From the NCBI GenBank assembly GCA_023428265.1, contig JAEYYW010000041.1:1-38246 (forward strand): DNA of 38,246 bases, given 5' to 3'. The notes beneath the pieces were generated by a model. That model had not been told where the DNA came from. It saw only the letters and a list, made by a program, of their open reading frames with translations, and made no database searches. Positions within the stretch are counted from its first letter, which is position 1, and each line of letters opens with the position of its first letter. This stretch comes from Bacillota bacterium. GTDB lineage: Bacteria > Bacillota > Clostridia > Christensenellales > UMGS416. Below, one piece after another: positions 1 through 8,223 of the stretch. The position numbers were made by a program, and so were the translations under genes.

Positions 1-2
1 CT

Positions 3-55
3 TTGACACCACTCTTTCCTTATGCTATTATTACCCCATCAGATAGAGCTCTATC
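3..55 (+). promoter_or_regulatory. Promoter and palindromic operator of the PadR operon
   Basis: TTGACA at 3-8 and TATTAT at 26-31 are separated by 17 bp, a near-consensus sigma-A promoter. Just past the expected transcription start lies a perfect 14-bp palindrome, GATAGAGCTCTATC (42-55), followed by a related half-site at 61-72. PadR proteins usually bind short palindromes over their own promoter, so this is the likely autoregulatory operator. That role is inferred; the promoter and palindrome are seen directly. Confidence 0.6.
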
Positions 56-93
56 AAACAGAGCACTATCTCACAGAACACAGCAAAGGTGAA

Positions 94-426
94 ATGATGA
101 TCAGCAGCGACATCATCCGCGGCCATCTGGATGCCATCCTGCTCGTTTTGATCGGCGAGAAGGACCGCTATGGCTACGAAATTTCCAGGGAAATCAGCCT
201 GAGGACGCAGGAGCGCTTCCAGATCAAGGAGGCCACGCTCTATGCCGTCTTCCAAAGGCTGGAGAAGCGCGGCTTCATCCGCTCCTATGAGGGCAGCGTG
301 ACGTTGGGCGGCAAGCGGCGCTATTACGCGATCACGGCGCAGGGCCGGGCCTATCTGGAAGAGGGCCGCAAGGAATGGCAATCCGTCAAGGAAATTATTG
401 ACATATTCTTGGAGGGAAAACAATGA
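94..426 (+). CDS. PadR family transcriptional regulator
   Basis: This 110-residue protein is a compact PadR-family winged-helix repressor without the long C-terminal helical domain. The N-terminal part carries the family pattern: a helix with the GYEI motif, then the recognition region containing KEATLYAVFQRLEKRG, then a beta-wing with GGKRRYY. The ATG at 94 follows an AAAGGT-type ribosome site; an in-frame ATG at 22 lies inside the promoter and is rejected. The stop overlaps the next start as ATGA (423-426), so it is translationally coupled to the HAAS-domain gene. Pairing of a small PadR with a HAAS/DUF1700 membrane protein is common in Bacillota, where the regulator responds to envelope or drug stress. 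The ligand here is unknown. Confidence 0.9.
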   Translation: MMISSDIIRGHLDAILLVLIGEKDRYGYEISREISLRTQERFQIKEATLYAVFQRLEKRGFIRSYEGSVTLGGKRRYYAITAQGRAYLEEGRKEWQSVKEIIDIFLEGKQ

Positions 427-827
427 AGAGCGTCAAGCAACATGTGGACGGGCTCTTTGAACAGCTGCCGGACAGTGACCGTAAGGAGCAGCTCAGAAAC
501 GAAATCATCCTCAACATGCAGGAAAAGGTGATTGACCTGATGGCGGCAGGCAAGTCGGAGGAAGACGCCGTCAACAAGGCCATTGTGGAGTTCGGTGACA
601 TTGAGGACATCAAGGCCGAGCTCATGGCCCAGCAGCCGGAGGTGCGCAACACGGCGGGGCTGGCGCTGGGCTTCTCCATTTGGGGCGCGCTGCTCATCAT
701 CGGCTTGATGCTGTTCATCAACCTTTACTTCTCGCCCACGGTGCTGTGGTCCGTGTTCCCGATCTTTGCCGTGCTGTGGTGGCCGCTGGCAATGTTTTAC
801 CGGTGGCTCAGGAAGCGGCAGAAGTAA
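423..827 (+). CDS. HAAS-domain (DUF1700-like) membrane protein
   Basis: A 134-residue protein. Residues 1-70 are a helical, charged cytoplasmic domain with the pattern of the HAAS/permease-prefix domain (an acidic-basic helical pair ending in VEFGDIEDIKAEL). Residues about 76-125 form two membrane helices separated by a short loop with NLYFSPTVLW and closed by WWPLAMFYRW. HAAS domains usually sit beside PadR regulators, as here, and are thought to transmit or modulate their signal. The two-helix tail is one copy of the same unit that is repeated five times in the next protein (829-1617), so the two genes share ancestry. The next start lies one base after the stop, indicating a single transcript. 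Confidence 0.85.
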   Translation: MKSVKQHVDGLFEQLPDSDRKEQLRNEIILNMQEKVIDLMAAGKSEEDAVNKAIVEFGDIEDIKAELMAQQPEVRNTAGLALGFSIWGALLIIGLMLFINLYFSPTVLWSVFPIFAVLWWPLAMFYRWLRKRQK

Positions 828-828
828 C

Positions 829-1617
829 ATGAACAAAAGCAGAGCGGCGCTCGCGGCCGCCTTTGCCGCGATGGGCACCTTGTTTGCGGCCATTGTGAAC
901 CTGTTGTTTTCACCGGGCTTCCTGTGGTTTTACTACGCGGCCTTTGGCCTGCTGTGGTGGCCGCTGGCAGCGTTTCTGCTGCCCCGGCGGGTCGTGGCGT
1001 TTTCGCTGTGCGGCAGCGCGCTCACCATTGCCTTTCTGGCGGCGGTGAATATGCAGACCAGCCCCGGGCAGCCGTGGTTTCTGCACGCGGTGCTTCCGCT
1101 TGTGTGGTGGCCGGTCAGCGTCTATTTTGCACGGCGGGGCCGGGCAAAGGCGCTTTCCGTGGCCGGCAGCGCGCTCATTATCGGCTGGCTTACGGCGGAA
1201 AACCTCTTGTTTTCGCCGGGCCATCTGTGGGTGCTCTATTCGGTCTGGCCGCTGCTGCTATGGCCGGTGGTGCAGTTTTTGGGCCGCAGGGCCGGCACGC
1301 AATGGTTTGCCAACCTGGGCTGCGCCGCCACGATCGCGTATTATGCGGCGCTCAACCTGCTCCTGTCGCCGGGCTACCCTTGGGTGATTTATCCGGCGTT
1401 TGCGGTGCTGTGGTGGCCCATGTCGCTGTTTTTCTCCCGCCGCAGGCGGTGGTTCGGCTACTCGCTGGCCAGCTCACTGCTGACCATGCTGTTCTTTTCC
1501 GCCGTCAACCTGTTTTCATCGCCCGGTGTGGTCTGGGCGGTGTTCCCGGCCTTCGCGGTGGCCTGGTGGCCGCTATCGCTCTATTGGTTCCGGCACCGCA
1601 GGCAGACCATGCAATGA
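829..1617 (+). CDS. Membrane protein made of five tandem two-helix repeats
   Basis: A 262-residue integral membrane protein with no recognised catalytic motif. It consists of five head-to-tail units of about 50 residues. Each unit has a first hydrophobic helix, the loop signature N-x3-SPG-x2-W, a second hydrophobic helix ending in WWP or LWP, and a basic stop (RR/RRGR/RRRR). That predicts ten membrane segments with short cytoplasmic arginine-rich linkers. The upstream HAAS protein ends in one copy of the same unit, so this gene probably arose by duplication of that tail. The ATG at 829 follows the previous stop by one base; a longer reading frame starting at 766 overlaps the previous gene and is rejected. 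Function unknown; it could be the sensor or effector of the PadR operon. Confidence 0.8.
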   Translation: MNKSRAALAAAFAAMGTLFAAIVNLLFSPGFLWFYYAAFGLLWWPLAAFLLPRRVVAFSLCGSALTIAFLAAVNMQTSPGQPWFLHAVLPLVWWPVSVYFARRGRAKALSVAGSALIIGWLTAENLLFSPGHLWVLYSVWPLLLWPVVQFLGRRAGTQWFANLGCAATIAYYAALNLLLSPGYPWVIYPAFAVLWWPMSLFFSRRRRWFGYSLASSLLTMLFFSAVNLFSSPGVVWAVFPAFAVAWWPLSLYWFRHRRQTMQ

Positions 1618-1803
1618 TTCCGCACCCTTCTTCCTCCTGTATGGCGGGCCGCAAGGCTCGTCTTTTTTTTGCATGATTTGGCAGCATTGGCTCTTGTTTT
1701 CCACTCTAGCAGTCATTGTGATGAGAAGTCACGGCGGATTTGGGCAAACTATGGCGAAGAGTTTGCCGTTTTTCCGCCTTTGACTTTTAAAGGAGGATGG
1801 GCG

Positions 1804-2127
1804 ATGAAGCGATTGGCTAGACTGATTTTGCCTGTGGCAGTGGCGCTGATGCTGGCAATGCCGGGCACAGCGCTGGCGGCGTCGGCAGACACCACCATCA
1901 TTGAGCAGAAGTGGATCGACTTTCAAAAAGCCGTAACAGACCAAATGGTGAAAGACGGCAGCATGACGCAAAAGCAGGCCGACGAACGGATGGCCGAGGT
2001 CAGAAAGAAGTTCGCGGAAAGCGAAGGGGACTCCATTTATGAATTCTTCGCCAGGAAGAACAGGCCCGAAAACGGCTGCAAGGACGGGGAAGCCCGGCGG
2101 CGGCTTGGCGGCAAGGAAGCCACCTGA
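1804..2127 (+). CDS. Small secreted protein, possibly DUF2680-like
   Basis: A 107-residue protein with a clear Sec signal peptide: MKR, a hydrophobic run to about residue 22, then an ALAA cleavage region. The mature part is short and charged. It contains a helical stretch with KAVTDQMVKDGSMTQKQADERMA, resembling the DUF2680 pattern of small exported Bacillota proteins, but I assign that only tentatively. The start at 1804 follows an AAAGGAGG ribosome site (1789-1797); upstream in-frame ATGs lack one. A terminator follows the gene at 2186-2213. The C-terminus is unusually rich in Arg, Gly and Glu. Function unknown. Confidence 0.7.
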   Translation: MKRLARLILPVAVALMLAMPGTALAASADTTIIEQKWIDFQKAVTDQMVKDGSMTQKQADERMAEVRKKFAESEGDSIYEFFARKNRPENGCKDGEARRRLGGKEAT

Positions 2128-2185
2128 GGCGGCTGGGTTGACAAACGGGCCGCTCTGACATGCGGATGAGGCGGAAACTCTTTGG

Positions 2186-2213
2186 AGGCGGGATTTTTCC
2201 CGCCTTCTTTTAT
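2186..2213 (+). terminator. Rho-independent terminator
   Basis: The 8-bp stem AGGCGGGA (2186-2193) and TCCCGCCT (2198-2205) encloses a TTTT loop and is followed by TCTTTTA. It ends the transcript of the small secreted protein. Confidence 0.8.
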
Positions 2214-2230
2214 TTTGCTTCGTGGCATTC

Positions 2231-2258
2231 ATGGATGCATCCATAGATGCATATGCAT
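2231..2258. repeat. Two adjacent palindromes before the SleB-like gene
   Basis: ATGGATGCATCCAT (2231-2244) and ATGCATATGCAT (2247-2258) are both perfect palindromes sharing the ATGCAT core. They lie about 75 bp upstream of the hydrolase start and could be a regulator-binding site; no regulator is identified. Confidence 0.5.
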
Positions 2259-2330
2259 TTTTGTATGGGCAACCGCTGATTTGTGAATACTTGTAATTGT
2301 CAGCCTTTCCAAAAGAAGGGAGAAGAACCA

Positions 2331-3368
2331 ATGAAAAGGATTGTTTCGGCAACCGTCGTCCTCCTCCTCACGTTCTGCCTGGCTGCCTGCACAGGCCTGG
2401 AGAATGTCCAGGCTGCCGCCACATTGCCGGTCAGCGGGGCCCCGTCAGCCTCCGCGACCAATGCGGTGCCTGCGTTCCAGCCACTGTCTGCACCCCCGGC
2501 GGCAAGCGCCTCGCCGCAGGCCGGCGACATCCTTGTGATCCCCAATGGGAGCAAAGAAGCCGCGGCGCCGGTCACCGCAAGCGGGGCTTCTCCCACCGGA
2601 GTGGTGCGGGCCGCCGCCAAAGCTGCCCCCGCGCCGGATGTTTCCTCGCTCATCAGCGCTGAGGCGCAAAAGTTTGCCGTGAAGGCCGCAAAGTATTACG
2701 GGGGCTTTTCCAGCAACCACTACAAGTTCACCGCCGCCGAATTGAAAATGCTGGCCATTGTGATCCACCTGGAGGCCCGGGGCGAGTCTTATCGCGCCAA
2801 GCTTGCCGTGGGCAATGTGGTGATGAACCGGGTGCTGGCCAGCGGTTATCCGGGCAGCACGATCAAAGAGGTGGTGACCCGGCCCAACCAGTTTTGCTAC
2901 AGGGCAGGCGTGACCCCCAGCGCTGAGTGCCTTCGTGCCGCGCGCGATGTGCTGGAAAACGAGGCGTGGGTGGTGCCGCAAAACACCTACTTCTTCCGCA
3001 GCACCGGCAGCAAGGCCAATTGGGGGCGGCACAAATACTGGGGCCACATTGACAGCACCGCCTTTTATCAGGACAGCGCCTATGCCGGGCGGTCCAACTG
3101 CAACGCCATTCCGGCAAAGCTGTTTGAACGGGTGTATAAATGGCCTCAGTATGGCTGCAAGCCTGCCGCCCGCGTCCGAAAGGTGCAGGCGATGCTGAAC
3201 GGCCTGGGCTACAAGGTGATGGCGGACGGTTGGTTCGGCCTGCAGACCAAGCAGGCGCTCATCAAATTTCAGAAGGCCAACGGCCTTGCGGCCGACGGCG
3301 TCGCCGGCCCGTCCACGCTGCGCCGCCTGATCGCCAAATATGGCTGGAGCAAGTATCTGAAGCTGTAG
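2331..3368 (+). CDS. SleB/CwlJ-type cell wall hydrolase lipoprotein with C-terminal PG-binding domain
   Basis: A 345-residue exported peptidoglycan hydrolase. Residues 1-20 form a lipoprotein-type signal with an LAAC lipobox (Cys20). Residues about 25-105 are a low-complexity Ala/Pro/Ser linker. Residues about 138-250 match the Hydrolase_2 (SleB/CwlJ) fold, with HLEARGE (presumed catalytic Glu148), GNVVMNRV and the later NTYFFRSTG segment. Residues 281-337 form a peptidoglycan-binding type 1 repeat with DGWFGLQTKQALIKFQ. In SleB itself the binding domain is N-terminal; here it is C-terminal and the protein is probably membrane-anchored, so a vegetative or spore-coat role is equally possible. 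Start chosen at the ATG after a GAAGGGAGAAG ribosome site. Confidence 0.88.
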   Translation: MKRIVSATVVLLLTFCLAACTGLENVQAAATLPVSGAPSASATNAVPAFQPLSAPPAASASPQAGDILVIPNGSKEAAAPVTASGASPTGVVRAAAKAAPAPDVSSLISAEAQKFAVKAAKYYGGFSSNHYKFTAAELKMLAIVIHLEARGESYRAKLAVGNVVMNRVLASGYPGSTIKEVVTRPNQFCYRAGVTPSAECLRAARDVLENEAWVVPQNTYFFRSTGSKANWGRHKYWGHIDSTAFYQDSAYAGRSNCNAIPAKLFERVYKWPQYGCKPAARVRKVQAMLNGLGYKVMADGWFGLQTKQALIKFQKANGLAADGVAGPSTLRRLIAKYGWSKYLKL

Positions 3369-3392
3369 TGATCAAGGAAAGCATAATTGGGA

Positions 3393-3420
3393 AGCGGCCC
3401 CCGGCGTGGGGGCCGCTTTT
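3393..3420 (+). terminator. Rho-independent terminator after the hydrolase
   Basis: A 10-bp GC-rich stem, AGCGGCCCCC (3393-3402) with GGGGGCCGCT (3408-3417), has a GGCGT loop and a following T run. Confidence 0.85.
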
Positions 3421-3481
3421 GCCTGATTGGCCTTGTTCTGACTGCTGCGTTGATTTCATGGTCTCCGCGGCTGGGAGTCCA

Positions 3482-3510
3482 TTGAATTAGCACTCTAAAT
3501 ACTCTATCAT
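3482..3510 (+). promoter_or_regulatory. Predicted promoter of the CocE-like hydrolase
   Basis: TTGAAT (3482-3487) and TATCAT (3505-3510) are separated by 17 bp, 50 bp upstream of the start codon. Confidence 0.45.
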
Positions 3511-3559
3511 GGTTGGTATACTTTCCTGGGAACACAACAAGCGGCAAAAGGAGAATGGC

Positions 3560-5260
3560 ATGGCTGAATTGAAGATCATAAGCAACGTGATGGCCCCCAT
3601 GCGCGACGGTGTTATGCTGGCCTGTGACGTTTACCGGCCCGAAGGCGACGGCAGATACCCGGCGATTCTGATGCGCACGCCCTATCTCAAGGAGCGTTTT
3701 GCCGGCGAGTGGCTCTATTCCAACTATGAGGAGCTGGCGCTGGCCGGCTACAATGTGGTGGTGCAGGACGTGCGCGGCACCGGCCGGTCTGAAGGCGTGC
3801 TGCTTTCCCACGGCGGCAGCGAGGTGGATGACGGCTACGACACCGTTGAATGGGTCGCCGCGCAGAGCTGGTGCGACGGCAATGTGGGGCTGTATGGCCT
3901 TTCCTACTTCGGCTTCACGCAGATGGCTGCCGCGCAGGGCAACCCGCCCCACCTGCGCGCGCTTTGCCCCTTTCAAAACGGTTCGCTCACGCCGCTCAGC
4001 ATCACCGGGGCCAACACGGTGGGCCAATTCCACCTGATGTGGCTTTATGGCCGTGTGGAAGACCGGATGGGCGCTCTCGGCCTGCCCGAGGCGGAAAAGG
4101 CCCCCATCCTTAAGCAGATGGCCTACAACCGGGAGCACTGGGCCGAGCTGATGTTCCGCCTGCCGCTGCGCGACACCGAGGCCGCGCGGATCGAAAACGT
4201 GCCGCTGCTGCATGACTTTGTGGAGCTGGTGGACGGCGCGGAGGACGATGCCTATTGGCAGAAGGCCCGCCGCCCCATCCGTGTGGCCGATATCGACCGG
4301 CCCATGTTTCACCTCACCGGGTGGTTTGATGGCGCCTGCGGCGGCACCTTTGACAACTTCAACGAGATCAACGCCCGCGGCACCGAGCTTGCCAAAACCC
4401 AAAGCCGGCTGGTCGTGGGCCCCTGGGGCCACGGCGGCATGCTGGGCGCCACCATCGACGGCGTGGATTTCGGCGCGGCAAACAGCGGCGAGGCCCGCGG
4501 CGTCCACGGCATGCTCAAGGCCTGGTTTGACCGGTGGCTCAAGAATGCCGAAACGCCGGACTATCCCAGGATTTCACTGTTTGTGCTGGGCAAAAATGTG
4601 TGGCGCGACGAGCAGGAGTGGCCGCTTGCCCGCACGCGGTTCACCAGGTACTACATCCATGGCGGGCAGGGCAAAAACGACGGCCTGATCAGCACCGCCC
4701 TGCCTGGCGCGCAAGCCCCCCAGAGCTACACCTATGATCCGGAAAACCCGCTGCCGTCCAACTATCAGGACGCCTCCGGCAGAAGGATGCTGGCAGACCC
4801 CGCCGCCCAGGAGCACCGGGAGGATGTGCTGGTTTATCGCTCCGCGCCTTTCCAGGAGGAAACGGAGGTGACCGGCCCGGTGAAGTTTGTGCTTTATGCC
4901 GCCACCACCGCTGTGGATACCGACTTTTTCGCCCGCCTTTCCGACGTGGACGAAACCGGCCGGGCCATGCCGCTGATGAAGGGCATCGTGCGCGCCCGCT
5001 TCCGCAACGGCCGCAGCTCCGAGCCGGTGCAGCCGGGGAAGGTCTATGAATACACAATCGATCTGGGCAACATCAGCAATGTGTTTCTGCGGGGCCACCG
5101 CATCCGGCTGGATCTGTCATCCTCTTCCTATCCGGAGCATGACCGCAACCTGAACACCGGCGAGCGCATTGGCCACGGCACCGGCTGGGTCAAGGCCACG
5201 CAGACCATTTTCCACGACGGGGAGTTCCCGTCACACCTGGTGCTGCCGGTGATCCCGTAA
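3560..5260 (+). CDS. CocE/NonD family alpha/beta hydrolase (X-Pro dipeptidyl-peptidase S15 type)
   Basis: A 566-residue cytoplasmic serine hydrolase. The N-terminal half is the S15 alpha/beta-hydrolase core, with the nucleophile elbow GLSYFG (Ser115), the Asp region GWFDG (about residue 257) and the His region GPWGHGG (about 294). Between core segments lies the helical cap typical of cocaine esterase. The C-terminal third is the beta-sandwich found in X-Pro dipeptidyl peptidases, recognisable by the late segment GHRIRLDLSSSSYPEHDRN. Family members cleave acyl esters, glutaryl amides or X-Pro peptides, and the sequence does not reveal which. The ATG at 3560 follows AAAAGGAGA; the upstream in-frame start at 3509 has no ribosome site. 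It converges with the next gene. Confidence 0.92.
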   Translation: MAELKIISNVMAPMRDGVMLACDVYRPEGDGRYPAILMRTPYLKERFAGEWLYSNYEELALAGYNVVVQDVRGTGRSEGVLLSHGGSEVDDGYDTVEWVAAQSWCDGNVGLYGLSYFGFTQMAAAQGNPPHLRALCPFQNGSLTPLSITGANTVGQFHLMWLYGRVEDRMGALGLPEAEKAPILKQMAYNREHWAELMFRLPLRDTEAARIENVPLLHDFVELVDGAEDDAYWQKARRPIRVADIDRPMFHLTGWFDGACGGTFDNFNEINARGTELAKTQSRLVVGPWGHGGMLGATIDGVDFGAANSGEARGVHGMLKAWFDRWLKNAETPDYPRISLFVLGKNVWRDEQEWPLARTRFTRYYIHGGQGKNDGLISTALPGAQAPQSYTYDPENPLPSNYQDASGRRMLADPAAQEHREDVLVYRSAPFQEETEVTGPVKFVLYAATTAVDTDFFARLSDVDETGRAMPLMKGIVRARFRNGRSSEPVQPGKVYEYTIDLGNISNVFLRGHRIRLDLSSSSYPEHDRNLNTGERIGHGTGWVKATQTIFHDGEFPSHLVLPVIP

Positions 5261-5280
5261 GAATTCGGTCGCGGCGGCGC

Positions 5281-6036
5281 TCAGGGATAGATGATTCTGC
5301 GCTCTTCGGCGTAGAAGTGGGCCCTGCTGACGCCGTCGAACCACTCATAGGGCACATCGCCGTCTGTCTTTCCGGCTGCAAGCTCCCTGGCGCCGGTGAG
5401 CAGCTCGTCCAGCAGGCTTGCGTCTGTGAGCCCTTCGGAGCGCCACTGCCAGTGGCCCGTCAGCAGTTGGTCAAACTCGCTCCGCCGGGCGGAGAGCCGC
5501 TCCAAAGACTCCACCAGCTTCGGGATGGGCAGGCTCTCGGGCAGCTGCATCCAGATCATGTCCAGCACCGCGTCGCCGGTAAAGAGGATCCGGTCTTCCC
5601 GGTCCAGCAGGCAAATGCTGCCGGGCGTGTGCCCCGGTGTGTGGATGGCCTCCAGCGTGATCCCGCCCAGGTCAAACAGGTCGCCGTCTGCAAGGGCGGT
5701 CACTTGGCAGGGGGCCAGGCCCTGGTCCTCCATATCCTGCCGCATCTCTGGATCGTCAAGCAGCTCCTCAAACATCCAATGGTCCTGGGCGTTCAGGCGG
5801 GCTTTGTCAAAATAGTTGTTGCCCGCCGTGTGGTCGCCATGGCCGTGGGTGTTCAGCACCACCAGCGGCAGGCTCGTAATGCTTCGCACCGCGTCGCCGA
5901 AACGCTCTTCGGCGGTAAAGGTATCGATCACGGCGGCGCGGTCTTTGCCGCACACCACGTAGGAAATGCACATCCCCTCCGTGGTCAGGGCGGTGATGTG
6001 GCCGTTGACCGGCGTGATACGGATTGAATCACTCAT
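5281..6036 (-). CDS. MBL-fold metallo-hydrolase
   Basis: A 251-residue metallo-beta-lactamase-fold hydrolase. The metal-binding motif HTHGHGDH (His64, His66, Asp68, His69) is complete. It is followed by HTPGHTPGS (third histidine), then FTGDAVL with the bridging Asp and a late GHW histidine. This is the full dinuclear site of glyoxalase-II-like enzymes. The C-terminal tail EWFDGVSRAHFYAEERRIIYP resembles small MBL proteins of unknown substrate. No signal peptide. Start supported by an AAAGGAGA ribosome site and an upstream promoter. It faces the CocE-like gene, only 20 bp away tail to tail. Confidence 0.9.
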   Translation of the reverse strand: MSDSIRITPVNGHITALTTEGMCISYVVCGKDRAAVIDTFTAEERFGDAVRSITSLPLVVLNTHGHGDHTAGNNYFDKARLNAQDHWMFEELLDDPEMRQDMEDQGLAPCQVTALADGDLFDLGGITLEAIHTPGHTPGSICLLDREDRILFTGDAVLDMIWMQLPESLPIPKLVESLERLSARRSEFDQLLTGHWQWRSEGLTDASLLDELLTGARELAAGKTDGDVPYEWFDGVSRAHFYAEERRIIYP

Positions 6037-6071
6037 ACTGCTCCGTTCTCCTTTGGATGGATCATGGCTTT

Positions 6072-6100
6072 AGAATATCATCGCTGATCGGAGATGGCAA
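6072..6100 (-). promoter_or_regulatory. Predicted promoter of the MBL hydrolase gene
   Basis: Reading the minus strand, TTGCCA (6095-6100) and TATTCT (6072-6077) are separated by 17 bp, about 35 bp before the start codon. Confidence 0.45.
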
Positions 6101-6195
6101 CAGAAACCCACAGCTGCGGGGCCGGTAGGTTCAGAAACGGGGGAGCACCTGTTGGTTTCGTGTGTTCTTGACGGTTATGGCTTCATGCGGGTGCG

Positions 6196-7104
6196 TCACA
6201 AAATCAGATCAATCAGCATCCCGCTCAGAAATGCAAATGCCAGGGAAAACAGCAGATACAGCGCAAACCGCTTTGCCCCCAGCACAATCTTCATGGCTCC
6301 CAGGTTCGTGATCTTTGTGGCGGGCCCGGTGATCATAAAGGCAGCGGCCGATCCCATGCTCATGCCGTTTTGAAGCCAGTCCTGCAAGAGCGGAATGGTC
6401 CCGCCGCCGCACAGATACAGCGGCACGCCGATCGTGGCGGCCATCAACACACCAAACGCCTGGTTGTTGCCAAACAGGCCAACCATCAGGCTGTCCGGCA
6501 CATAGCGCTGAAACACCGCCGAAAGCGCAATGCCCAGCAGGAAATAGGGCCCGGTCGCCGCCACGTTGCGCCAGATGCTCTTCGCCAGCCGCAGCGCGGG
6601 GTTGGGATCGGTGTCGCGGTTCGCAGGCCCGGTCATGCCTGTAAAGTTGAAAAAGCGCTTCTCTTTGTTGGTGTAGAAGAAACGGACGCAAAGGCCGGCT
6701 GCCACGCCGCACAGAAAGCAGCATAAAATGCGGATCACCAGCGCCGTTGTGCCCAGCGCCGCGCTGTAGATGATCAGCTGTGGGTTCAGCAGAATGGAGC
6801 TCATCATAAAGGCAGCCAGCCAGTCATCCCGCATGCCCTTTTCGGAAAACGACGCGGCAATCGGTATCGTGCCATACATGCAAAGGGGTGAGGCGATCCC
6901 CAGGATGCTTGCCGGGATCGCCCCTAACACACCAAGCCTTTTTTCTTGCAGAGCGCCAAACAATTGATGGATCTTGCTCTTGCCAAACACCGAGATGAGA
7001 GAGCCCATCACAATGCCGATCACCCAATAGTGGATAATCTGCTCAAACTGGACGGTGAAGTAATACCAAATATAAATGCCCTCCCTTTGCAGGATTTCAA
7101 TCAT
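6196..7104 (-). CDS. ArsP-type permease (DUF318 family)
   Basis: A 302-residue integral membrane protein with about eight hydrophobic segments in two similar halves. The first half carries ASPLCMYGTIPIAAS and the second GVPLYLCGGGTIPLLQ, the duplicated cysteine/proline/glycine motif characteristic of the ArsP_1 (PF03773) permeases. ArsP itself exports trivalent organoarsenicals using paired cysteines; many relatives have unknown substrates, and no arsR/arsenic genes are nearby. A central cytoplasmic loop is near residue 160. The ATG at 7104 overlaps the DUF362 stop by 8 bp (a TTG at 7107 is also possible), indicating translational coupling. It is the last gene of the PadR-led operon. Confidence 0.85.
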   Translation of the reverse strand: MIEILQREGIYIWYYFTVQFEQIIHYWVIGIVMGSLISVFGKSKIHQLFGALQEKRLGVLGAIPASILGIASPLCMYGTIPIAASFSEKGMRDDWLAAFMMSSILLNPQLIIYSAALGTTALVIRILCCFLCGVAAGLCVRFFYTNKEKRFFNFTGMTGPANRDTDPNPALRLAKSIWRNVAATGPYFLLGIALSAVFQRYVPDSLMVGLFGNNQAFGVLMAATIGVPLYLCGGGTIPLLQDWLQNGMSMGSAAAFMITGPATKITNLGAMKIVLGAKRFALYLLFSLAFAFLSGMLIDLIL

Positions 7105-8161
7105 CAATACTCACCAGTCGGTATGCGCGGCTGCCAAGGCCGATTTTTTCCGCGTGGGCCAGCGTCAGCAGCCCGTTTCGCGTTTGGATGCGATTCATCA
7201 GGGATTTCCCGTCCGGGTCCATGGCCACAATGTCGACGCATGCCTGATCCAGGGCAACCGGATCAAGAGACGCCAGAATGCCCACGTCATGCATATCCGG
7301 CTCAGCAGGAGTGCCATTGCAGTCGCAGTCAATCGACAGCCTGTTCATCACATTGATGTAAAGTATCTTTCCGTCCAAGTTGTCAACGACACTTTTACCG
7401 GCTTCCGCCATGCTCTGCAGGAATGGGTCCTGCGACCCGCTGAAGGGACTGGTGCGGCTCCTGCCCGCCGTGTGGATCAGGCTTTTGCCCTCGGAAGACG
7501 CAATGCCAATCGAGATATTCTTGATTGCCCCTCCATAGCCAGCCATTTCGTGGCCCTTGAAATGGGAGAGCACAACAAAATAATCATAGTTTTTGAAGTG
7601 CGCGCCCACGAAGTTTTCTTTGATGGTTTCTCCGCCGACTACCGGCAGGCTGATTTCTCCTTCGGCATCCATGATGTCAACGGCGGCAATATCGGTATAC
7701 CCATGATCTTTTGCCACTTGCATGTGCATGGCGGTGCTGGTGCGCCGGCCGCCGTATGCGGTGTTGCACTCCACGATTGTTGCGTCCAGCGACTGCACAA
7801 GGTTTTTGATCAACTCCGGGCGAAGATAATTGCTGGCAGGCGGTTCGCCTGTGGAAAGCTTCACTGCAACCTTTCCGGTCACCTTTTGCCCCAATGCCTG
7901 ATACACAGCCATCAATCCGTCAGGGCTGATCTCCGTGGTCATATAGACAATGGGGGCGGACTCCGCGCCGGTTTTGTGTTCCAGCGCCGCGGTTGCCCAA
8001 TCGATGCTTTCGGGGCTTGGCTCCGGGGATGCCGTCTGCGCGTTTGTTGCCAGAGCCGATGCCGGGGTTTGACCGCCCGCTGCGCCGGTGCACCCGGCTG
8101 TCGCCATCATGACCAAGGCAATGGTGAGAAGAAACGGAAGTCGTTGTTTTGTTGATCGCAT
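7097..8161 (-). CDS. DUF362 domain lipoprotein
   Basis: A 354-residue exported protein with a lipoprotein signal: MRSTKQRLP, a hydrophobic run, then a TAGC lipobox near residue 23. The mature protein carries the DUF362 pattern LSHFKGHEMAGYGGAIKN and a C-terminal Asp-rich segment containing DCDCNG and SLDPVALDQACVD. Many DUF362 proteins also carry 4Fe-4S clusters, but this one lacks the CxxCxxC ferredoxin motif. The biochemical role of DUF362 is not established; the conserved Lys/His/Asp residues suggest metal or nucleotide binding. The start at 8161 has a GGAGGTG ribosome site; longer in-frame starts up to 8257 would remove the signal peptide position. Its neighbours are a zincin lipoprotein and a permease, suggesting an envelope function. 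Confidence 0.82.
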   Translation of the reverse strand: MRSTKQRLPFLLTIALVMMATAGCTGAAGGQTPASALATNAQTASPEPSPESIDWATAALEHKTGAESAPIVYMTTEISPDGLMAVYQALGQKVTGKVAVKLSTGEPPASNYLRPELIKNLVQSLDATIVECNTAYGGRRTSTAMHMQVAKDHGYTDIAAVDIMDAEGEISLPVVGGETIKENFVGAHFKNYDYFVVLSHFKGHEMAGYGGAIKNISIGIASSEGKSLIHTAGRSRTSPFSGSQDPFLQSMAEAGKSVVDNLDGKILYINVMNRLSIDCDCNGTPAEPDMHDVGILASLDPVALDQACVDIVAMDPDGKSLMNRIQTRNGLLTLAHAEKIGLGSRAYRLVSIDD

Positions 8162-8223
8162 GACACACCTCCAGCTTTTTGTGATTGCGGTTGGCACCTG
8201 CATCCATTCGTGGGCATGGTTCC

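Noticed and set aside
2445..3047. Long antisense open frames over the hydrolase and other GC-rich genes
   Set aside because: They are shadows of high third-position GC in the sense genes and lack ribosome sites and domain patterns.
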